Positions 1-5,122 of a stretch of DNA of 7,154 nt are shown here, one piece after another. The notes under the pieces are model-generated. The model ran no database searches. It saw only the letters and a list, made by a program, of their open reading frames with translations, and was not told the origin of the DNA. How positions within the stretch are numbered: the first letter of the stretch is position 1; every line of letters begins with the position of its first letter. Made by a program: the position numbers and the translations under genes. The stretch comes from JBCCWF01 sp038520475 (GTDB lineage: Bacteria; Cyanobacteriota; Cyanobacteriia; CAKZMO01): assembly GCA_038520475.1 (NCBI GenBank), contig JBCBLF010000246.1:1-7154 (forward strand), written 5' to 3'.

Positions 1-219
1 CAACGTTGCTCGATAGGTCTCAGCCGTGATACTGACATCTTCCAGGAGGGCGAGCTCTCCGACGTTCCGAAGAGTAAAAATGAACGGATGACTGCCATCG
101 TCATTTTGTACGAGCGTATCTCCAGTCGCTCCAGTGTAGAGCCGGAGCTGGCTATCTGCTGGCAGTCTTGGAATGGTATTTCTGACTAAGCCCTTGGTGA
201 AAACATTAAAAGCACTCAT
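1..219 (-). CDS. Partial hypothetical protein, N-terminal 73 residues, runs off left edge
   Basis: An ATG at 219-217 on the minus strand opens a frame that stays open for 73 codons to the window edge. An in-frame TGA at 249-247 lies just upstream and no other usual start falls between, so this start is well bounded, although no clear ribosome binding site precedes it. The visible protein begins MSAFNVFTKGLVRN and continues with a polar, probably beta-rich stretch containing LRLYTGATGDTLVQNDDG and later FIFTLRNVGELALLEDVSIT. There are no cysteines and no evident signal peptide or membrane segment. I do not recognise the family. It is transcribed away from the terminase genes, so it belongs to a separate transcription unit, either phage accessory or host. 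The plus strand is also open over 1-189 in the same codon phase, but that reading has no visible start and is less protein-like. The missing C-terminus prevents a functional call. Confidence 0.6.
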   Translation of the reverse strand, partial: MSAFNVFTKGLVRNTIPRLPADSQLRLYTGATGDTLVQNDDGSHPFIFTLRNVGELALLEDVSITAETYRATL

Positions 220-321
220 ACGGTTGGAATGTTGATTGGTGACGCCTCAAAGATTCCATTCAGCATTGCAAGGTGCAGAATGTTCGCAAGGAATTTTGGA
301 TAAGAAGAGTTCCTAATTTAG
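220..321. promoter_or_regulatory. Divergent intergenic region between the leftward gene and the terminase genes
   Basis: This ~100-base gap separates two divergently oriented genes and must hold the start of any promoter for the plus-strand packaging genes, unless they are read from further left. I see no convincing paired -35/-10 boxes. Two small structures are present: a direct repeat GCAAGG at 268-273 and 286-291, and an imperfect inverted repeat AGGAATT (289-295) / AGTTCCT (308-314) just before the first ATG. The purine stretch AAGAAGAG at 302-309 is a weak ribosome binding site candidate, about 12 bases from the ATG at 322. A promoter role is inferred from gene orientation only. Confidence 0.35.
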
Positions 322-699
322 ATGGCGCAAAAGTTTCCCTATGAACGAGCCTCAATGGCGATCGCTGAAGCCGATATCTTTGGTGATCACAAAGTGCTTG
401 AAAAATATGGAATTAATCAATCAACCCTTTGGCGGTGGCGGGATCGAGCGAATAGCGATTCCAAACTGCATGAAAGTGCATTATTAAAAAAGCGCATGCT
501 GTTGGTCGACTGGCAGCAAGATGCAACCAAGTGCCTAAAGATAGGACTCGCAAAGCTTTCAGAACTCATCCCAAATGCAACACTCAAAGATGCCACAACA
601 ATTCATGCGGTTGCTGGAGCAATGAAGATCGTCGGTGAACTCAAGATTGCGAACGATGCGTTGAACGAGTCAGCCAGTGAGTCTACATTTAATAGCTAA
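322..699 (+). CDS. Putative terminase small subunit (HTH DNA-binding protein)
   Basis: A 125-residue protein directly upstream of, and overlapping, the large terminase gene. In tailed phages the small subunit binds the packaging site on phage DNA and hands it to the large subunit. Residues about 10-42 form a helix-turn-helix-like segment: an alpha-helical stretch (SMAIAEADIFGDHKVLEKYG), then INQSTLWRWRDRA as a recognition-helix-like part, resembling transposase or terminase small-subunit HTH domains in which successive residues read target DNA. The rest is largely helical and charged (residues 47-118), suited to the oligomerisation region of such proteins, with a short acidic/serine tail. The length is normal for small terminases. 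The HTH is seen in the sequence; the terminase role is inferred mainly from position, since small subunits diverge strongly. It could instead be a small HTH regulator. A HIP1 octamer lies inside the gene at 358-365. Confidence 0.7.
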   Translation: MAQKFPYERASMAIAEADIFGDHKVLEKYGINQSTLWRWRDRANSDSKLHESALLKKRMLLVDWQQDATKCLKIGLAKLSELIPNATLKDATTIHAVAGAMKIVGELKIANDALNESASESTFNS

Positions 700-1999
700 A
701 ATTAATAGCCTCAAACGGGAAAAAGAACGTCGTCAAAAGAAAAAACATGCTGGATTTAGCGATCGCCTATCTTCCAAATCGCTGGAAGAACTGCTCCCAC
801 ACTTCAACGACAAAGAACGTCAGCTATTTCCTCCATGTCGATTCAAAGCTCTCTACGGTGGACGAGCGGGACGTAAGTCACATACCCTAGCTGAGCTCAT
901 GCTGGCACGCATGATTCAAGACAAGGATTTGCAGTGCGTCGTGATTCGTAAGTATCGAGCTTCGATTACTAATTCTGCTCAGCTGCTACTCAAAAATAAG
1001 ATCTCCCAAATGGGTTGGGATGACTACTTTGAGGTGCAGGACAAAACGATTAAGCGCAGAGATGGCAAAGGCTTTATCGCATTCACCGGCATCCAAGATC
1101 ACAATGCAACGTCGATTAAGTCATATGAGAACTTCGGTGTGGCCTGGTGTGAAGAAGCTACTGAAATCGATCAATACAGCCTTGATTTACTTGTTCCGAC
1201 ATTGCGCAGGCCAGGCAATGAGATTTGGTTTAGTTGGAATCCAGATCAACCAACCGACCCCGTTGATGCAATGTTTAGACAACGACCCCCTGGCAACTCA
1301 GTAGTGGTGCCGGTCAGCTTTAAAGACAATGGATTCCTGAGTGAAGAATCCAAGCAGGACGAAAGAGAAGCATTAGAACGAGACCCTGAGAAGCATGCTT
1401 GGATATGGCTTGGCGAGTATAACGTTAAAAGCAATGCCATCATCTTCGCTGGACGCTGGCGTGTTGGAGAAGTAGACCCAACTGGATGGGATGGGCCTTA
1501 CTTTGGAGCTGATTTTGGATTTGTCATTGACCCAACAGCAGCAGCAAAACAGTGGCGATTAGGGAATCAAATCTATATTGAACGCGAGTCGTATTCATAC
1601 GGCCTTCAGATTGACCACATTGCTCAGAGCTGGATGTCAGATATTCCAGGAATAGAGACGTCTGTCATCCGTGCTGATAACTCAGAGCAAGATACGATTG
1701 CCTATTTGCAGCGTCATGGATTACCTCGCATTGTTCCGGTCACGAAAGGACCAGGGAGCGTCGAGGCTGGGGTCAAGTGGTTAAAGTCGCACGAAATCAT
1801 TGTTCATCCCGACTGTGTTCACTTTCAGGAAGAGTTGAAGCGATATCGGCTTAAGACGAATAAAGCTGGTGATGTGATCGATGAAATTGTGGATAAGGAC
1901 AACCACTTGATCGATCAATGTCGGTATAGTTTTGAACCTTTGATAAAGCAAGACAATACCCTTGATGACGCAGCCAAAAGACTTTCAATTCTGAGTTAA
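677..1999 (+). CDS. terL: Phage terminase large subunit (ATPase and nuclease)
   Basis: A 440-residue packaging motor protein of Terminase_3/Terminase_6-like architecture: it hydrolyses ATP to drive DNA through the portal and cuts the concatemer. The N-terminal ATPase has a P-loop at residues 61-70 (GGRAGRKSHT) and a Walker B-like segment with the catalytic acidic pair at 154-161 (GVAWCEEA, E159/E160). The segment WFSWNPDQPTDP (184-195) resembles the coupling region. The C-terminal RNase H-like nuclease starts at GADFGFVIDPTAAA (277-290, D279), with further acidic residues in RADNSE (D334) and NHLIDQCRYSFE (D413), the pattern expected of the metal-binding nuclease triad. It starts at a GTG inside the end of the small-terminase gene, overlapping by 23 bases, which suggests translational coupling; no strong ribosome binding site is seen. 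The P-loop deviates from the common GGRGSGKS by carrying Arg instead of Gly before the Lys. Full length and intact. Confidence 0.93.
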   Translation: MSLHLIAKINSLKREKERRQKKKHAGFSDRLSSKSLEELLPHFNDKERQLFPPCRFKALYGGRAGRKSHTLAELMLARMIQDKDLQCVVIRKYRASITNSAQLLLKNKISQMGWDDYFEVQDKTIKRRDGKGFIAFTGIQDHNATSIKSYENFGVAWCEEATEIDQYSLDLLVPTLRRPGNEIWFSWNPDQPTDPVDAMFRQRPPGNSVVVPVSFKDNGFLSEESKQDEREALERDPEKHAWIWLGEYNVKSNAIIFAGRWRVGEVDPTGWDGPYFGADFGFVIDPTAAAKQWRLGNQIYIERESYSYGLQIDHIAQSWMSDIPGIETSVIRADNSEQDTIAYLQRHGLPRIVPVTKGPGSVEAGVKWLKSHEIIVHPDCVHFQEELKRYRLKTNKAGDVIDEIVDKDNHLIDQCRYSFEPLIKQDNTLDDAAKRLSILS

Positions 2000-2034
2000 G
2001 GAATTCTTTCCCCGTAGCGATCGCCATCTCACCC

Positions 2035-4011
2035 ATGCCAGATAGCAGCCTTGACATCATTGCAGATAGTTCACTTCAGCTTCGCAATGATGGAGCGGTA
2101 ACGAACCTCATTAATGGAGGACTGCTTTTCAATCGTCAGACCGGTATGGGGACTTCCAAATCGGGGGGCTATCACACTCATGTCGGCAGTGGGTATCTAT
2201 TGAGTGAATCTGAGTTGAGATCGCTTCACCGCTCCAACTGGCTCATCAAGCGAGTGTGCAATGTTCCCAGCTTTGATATGACCAAACAGTCCATCGAGCT
2301 GAAGATGGAGGACGGGGATGAAGATGACGTGTCGAAGGTAATGAGTCGGTGGCGATCGCCCATTCAAGATGTCTCTCCTTACAGTAAAAAAGCATCTTAT
2401 TCCTTTGATAAAGCACGACAGGAAGCTGAACGTTGGGCCAGACTCTTTGGCTCAGCCTACATTGTCTTGAAGGTGAATGGAGACGAAGATCCGAAAGAGC
2501 CATTGCAAGCGGTTCGTTCACTCGATGCGATCGCCGTCTTGGATGCATATTCGATGCGTCCTTCAGGGCTGGACTATGACAAAACTGACCCTGAGTTCTA
2601 CGAACTGATTTATGACCGCAATAAGGATTTAGGATATCGTTCCGGTGGGTTCATCCATGAGTCTCGCGTTTTGCCCTTCTACGGAGAGATTCTGCATCCG
2701 TTCGATCAGCAAATGAGCAATGGTCAGAGTGATTCGGTGGTGCAAGCCATGTTTGAATCCTTTATGAATCACTATGAGGTCAATGCCACTCTAAAAGAAG
2801 CCATCAACTCCTTCTCTCTGCTGACGGTTTCTGTTAATCGACTCTCTGAATTGTTGGCCGCTGGGAAAGAAGCCGCCGTCAAAAACTATCTTCAGGAAGT
2901 AGCCCTTCAAAAGTCTGTTTATCGGATATTAGTGACTGACCCAGAGGCATCTAAAACAGGATTTGAAGGTCGTAACTTAACTGGTGTTCGCGAGAACATT
3001 GAACTCTTTAGAGAGGAAATGACCGCTTCTTCTGGGTTGCCGTTCTATAAGCTCTGGGGGACCGTGGGGCGTGCTGGATTGGCAGATAGTGGGGCCAATG
3101 AAGCACGGGCATACGCTGAGCTAGTGAGTAGTTGGCAGGGGTCTAAATTCCTTGACAATGACCAACGCATCATCAAGATTTTGTCTCAGCTCGAGATCGG
3201 ACGTATTCCAGAATCGTTCAAGGTGGACTATCCCTCCATCTATGAGCCGACGTCCGAGGAATTGCTGTCGATGGAAGAAACGAAAGCCCGAATCTATCAA
3301 GCGTATTCCACCCTCCCAAATGTCGTTAAGGCCCAAGAGCTCAGGAAGGCGATCGCTACCGGACAAAGCCTAGAGAACATCATCGACTTGGACGAAGCCC
3401 CTTCAGGAGTAGATGAGGAGCAGCTGATTGTGGCGCAGCCTTCTGAAGCTGAGGCAATCACCCCAAGCAATGATGATTCTGGGCATGAGCAACTCGTAGA
3501 CAGGCGCACGGACTTCAGTTATGTGAAACGTATCCTTAAGTGGAATGGTCTTGAGCTTGGACTTGAATATCTTCCAGGCGATCGCCGCTTCAACAAAAAG
3601 ATGAGAGCCGCCTACGGTCACATTCGCAAGCATATTGGTGCGGATGGAGAAGCCTTAGATTGCTATGTCTCTCGCGACTTCATTGATGACTATACCGAAG
3701 GGATTGAATGGGAAGGCGATCGCATCTTTCGAATCACTCAACTCTCCCGCGATGACGGAGACTTTGATGAGCACAAATACATCATCGGTGTTAATTCTCT
3801 GATTGAAGCTGAAGCGCTTTACCGTACTCACATGCCTGACTGGGCATTTGGAGGCGTCGATGAAGTTGATCTAAGCGAGGTGCGATCGCATCGTCGAGAC
3901 TCCGAGCCCGTTGAAGCAACGGGACGAATTCTAAGCGCAGAGGAGTGGGATGAACTCAGCAATGTATCTGAAGACGATGTGCTGAGAATTCTGGGAGAAG
4001 TCTTAGAGTGA
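2035..4011 (+). CDS. Phage portal protein (DUF1073-type) with C-terminal InPase-like domain
   Basis: A 658-residue protein. Residues about 25-440 look like the DUF1073/anti-head-like portal family: an early GYLLSESELRSLHRSNWLIKRVCNVP, a region with WARLFGSAYIVLKV (134-147), a central helical part around ATLKEAINSF (251-260), and LPFYKLWGTVGRAGLADSG (335-353) typical of this family. The portal forms the ring at the unique capsid vertex through which terminase pumps DNA. After an acidic linker (about 450-490) comes an extra domain (about 490-620) resembling the phage InPase (inorganic pyrophosphatase-like) domain, with LPGDRRFNKKMRAAYGHIR, GADGEALDCYV (535-545) and FDEHKYIIGV (577-586). The pyrophosphatase-type D-G-D-x-x-D motif reads D537-G-E-A-L-D542 here. 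ATG 2035 is the first start after the terminase stop; it lies 35 bases downstream, with a HIP1 site in the gap and no good ribosome binding site. The stop overlaps the next start. The portal call is firm; enzymatic activity of the tail domain is inferred. Confidence 0.88.
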   Translation: MPDSSLDIIADSSLQLRNDGAVTNLINGGLLFNRQTGMGTSKSGGYHTHVGSGYLLSESELRSLHRSNWLIKRVCNVPSFDMTKQSIELKMEDGDEDDVSKVMSRWRSPIQDVSPYSKKASYSFDKARQEAERWARLFGSAYIVLKVNGDEDPKEPLQAVRSLDAIAVLDAYSMRPSGLDYDKTDPEFYELIYDRNKDLGYRSGGFIHESRVLPFYGEILHPFDQQMSNGQSDSVVQAMFESFMNHYEVNATLKEAINSFSLLTVSVNRLSELLAAGKEAAVKNYLQEVALQKSVYRILVTDPEASKTGFEGRNLTGVRENIELFREEMTASSGLPFYKLWGTVGRAGLADSGANEARAYAELVSSWQGSKFLDNDQRIIKILSQLEIGRIPESFKVDYPSIYEPTSEELLSMEETKARIYQAYSTLPNVVKAQELRKAIATGQSLENIIDLDEAPSGVDEEQLIVAQPSEAEAITPSNDDSGHEQLVDRRTDFSYVKRILKWNGLELGLEYLPGDRRFNKKMRAAYGHIRKHIGADGEALDCYVSRDFIDDYTEGIEWEGDRIFRITQLSRDDGDFDEHKYIIGVNSLIEAEALYRTHMPDWAFGGVDEVDLSEVRSHRRDSEPVEATGRILSAEEWDELSNVSEDDVLRILGEVLE

Positions 4012-4751
4012 ATATTTCAGCACTCCCTCGGCATGACATCGAAGAGTTTCTCTATGATCGCCGCCTCAATCGATACCGATGGCGATCGCAGTCGGGCGCA
4101 GGTCAACTCGCTTCAAAAGCATCTGTCTTCAACCGCACTCGCACCTACATTAATGAACAAAAGACTGAGCTGCGCACCATCGGGCAGCGCCTCATTGATG
4201 GGCAGATAAACCTCACAGAATTCCAAAGAAGTGCCGGGCAGACGCTCAAGAATATCCATCTGTCACAAGCCATGTTGGGCCGTGATGGACTTGAGAATAT
4301 GGCCGCAAATGATTGGCTTCGGGTTGGCCGTGAATTGCAGCGCCAATACTATCGTGGCTTGGATCGTGAGAATAATAGACGCTACGGTCTTGCTCATTTG
4401 TCGAGAGAGATAGCCGACGGGAAAGTGAGCGATCGCCAACTACTGAACCGACTATCGATGTATGCAGAGTCGGGGAAGGTCAGTTTTAGTGAAGCGTTCA
4501 AGGCTGCAAATGAAGGGAAATGGGTGATTAGGCGACTAGGTGCCACTGACAGACATTGTGCATTTTGCCTTGCTCAGGCAGCGGAAGGGCCAAGAAAGAT
4601 AGAGGATGTCCCGGCGCCAGGCTGTTGTCCTCAGTGTATGAGTCGTTGCTTGTGCAGTCTCGTTATTGTTGATCCACCGAGGCGATCGCGTAATCCCGAG
4701 GAGATATTTGGACGGAGGCGATCAGGCGGTGGACTGAGAGTGACTCGCTAG
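4008..4751 (+). CDS. MuF-like minor head / head morphogenesis protein
   Basis: A 247-residue basic, mostly helical protein between the portal and protease/capsid genes, the usual place for SPP1 gp7/Mu gpF-type minor head proteins, which associate with the portal and are packaged with the head. Residues about 36-170 are helical with heptad-like stretches. The C-terminal part has the family's signature: GATDRHCAFCLAQ (178-190), then PAPGCCPQCMSRCLCSL (202-218), with cysteines 184, 187, 206, 207, 210, 214 and 216, probably a zinc-binding knuckle equivalent to the usual C-x2-C...CRC motif of MuF proteins. The end is strongly basic (RRSRNPEEIFGRRR). It starts at a GTG whose last bases form the portal stop (GTGA, 4-base overlap), with GGAGAAG at 3994-4000 as ribosome binding site. 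Its TAG shares CTAG (4748-4751) with the convergent gene. HIP1 sites lie at 4082, 4429 and 4682. The exact subfamily is uncertain. Confidence 0.78.
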   Translation: MNISALPRHDIEEFLYDRRLNRYRWRSQSGAGQLASKASVFNRTRTYINEQKTELRTIGQRLIDGQINLTEFQRSAGQTLKNIHLSQAMLGRDGLENMAANDWLRVGRELQRQYYRGLDRENNRRYGLAHLSREIADGKVSDRQLLNRLSMYAESGKVSFSEAFKAANEGKWVIRRLGATDRHCAFCLAQAAEGPRKIEDVPAPGCCPQCMSRCLCSLVIVDPPRRSRNPEEIFGRRRSGGGLRVTR

Positions 4752-5011
4752 ACGCTCTCTAAGACTGAGAAAAACTGCATATTGAATCCAGTGGCTTCAG
4801 CGATCGCCCCCACGGTGCAGCTCGGAGCATTGCCGGTTTGTTCCCATAAGTGCACCTGCTTCTGGCTGAAAGGTGGTTGCTTTAGCAACTCCCCCACCCG
4901 CTTACCGAGTTCTTCTTGAGTAATTCCATTGCCCCTATCAGCAGCGACTCGTGCCATTTTGATGCGAATAGCTAGTTTCTTACTGGCAGGAATTGTGTCC
5001 CAATCTTTCAT
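4748..5011 (-). CDS. Small XRE/Cro-like helix-turn-helix protein, antisense within the head module
   Basis: An 87-residue protein on the opposite strand from all surrounding head genes. Its fold pattern fits an XRE/Cro-CI-type DNA-binding domain: helix 1 about 10-25 (SKKLAIRIKMARVAAD), helix 2 about 31-43 (TQEELGKRVGELL), helix 3 about 49-60 (SQKQVHLWEQTG, with the family's W-E pair), then SCTVGAIAEATGF (64-76) matching the 'P...l..iA...g' part. The turn between helices 2 and 3 is longer than usual because of KQPP. No additional domain is present, so it would be a compact Cro-sized regulator, plausibly dimerising through its C-terminus. It starts at ATG 5011-5009 and has no evident ribosome binding site. 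Its stop overlaps the minor head gene's stop within one CTAG. The 111-base gap upstream contains operator-like repeats. The target is unknown; autoregulation or control of the downstream head genes is inference. It carries its own HIP1 site (4800-4807). Confidence 0.72.
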   Translation of the reverse strand: MKDWDTIPASKKLAIRIKMARVAADRGNGITQEELGKRVGELLKQPPFSQKQVHLWEQTGNAPSCTVGAIAEATGFNMQFFSVLESV

Positions 5012-5032
5012 TTTTGGCGTATTGAATAGACA

Positions 5033-5049
5033 TCCTGAGAATTCCTGAG
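5033..5049. promoter_or_regulatory. Candidate operator: tandem TCCTGAG direct repeat
   Basis: The heptamer TCCTGAG occurs at 5033-5039 and again at 5043-5049, a period of 10 bases or about one helical turn, so two bound monomers would face the same side of the DNA. It lies 22-38 bases upstream of the XRE gene's start, where an autoregulatory operator would be expected. The repeat is directly visible; binding by the XRE protein is inference. Confidence 0.4.
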
Positions 5050-5063
5050 TCTACTTACACTTC

Positions 5064-5078
5064 AGAATCTTCCATTCT
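5064..5078. promoter_or_regulatory. Candidate operator: AGAAT-N5-ATTCT inverted repeat
   Basis: AGAAT at 5064-5068 and ATTCT at 5074-5078 form a perfect 5+5 palindrome with a 5-base centre (15 bases overall), a size typical of Cro/CI-type operators. It sits between the two divergent genes and immediately abuts the -35-like TTGCAA. Such a short palindrome can occur by chance, so this is only a candidate. Confidence 0.3.
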
Positions 5079-5122
5079 TGCAAAACGATGTGACGGTGTG
5101 AGCAGTAGCACTACAAGCTCAT

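Larger units (their letters stand above)
5012..5122. promoter_or_regulatory. Divergent intergenic region between the XRE gene and protease/scaffold gene
   Basis: The only sizeable gap inside the plus-strand head module. It is bounded by two divergent starts, so it must contain the 5' region of both. It holds a 10-bp-spaced direct repeat (5033-5049) and a short inverted repeat (5064-5078), listed separately. TTGCAA at 5078-5083 resembles a -35 box for the plus strand, but no good -10 follows at the usual distance. No ribosome binding site is visible before ATG 5123. A promoter restarting transcription of the capsid genes here is likely on layout grounds, but not proven by motif. Confidence 0.45.

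Noticed and set aside
1..189. Plus-strand open frame from the left edge to TAA at 187-189
   Set aside because: It shares codon phase with the minus-strand frame, which has a bounded ATG and a more protein-like sequence. The plus reading has no visible start. It cannot be fully excluded as the tail end of an upstream gene.
4736..4759. Inverted repeat GAGAG / CTCTC around the shared stop codons as a terminator
   Set aside because: The stem is only five pairs with a 14-base loop and there is no T-run on either strand, so a rho-independent terminator is not supported.
4732..4770. Direct repeat GACTGAGA at 4732-4739 and 4763-4770
   Set aside because: It is short, lies in two coding ends, and has no spacing or context suggesting a site; probably chance.
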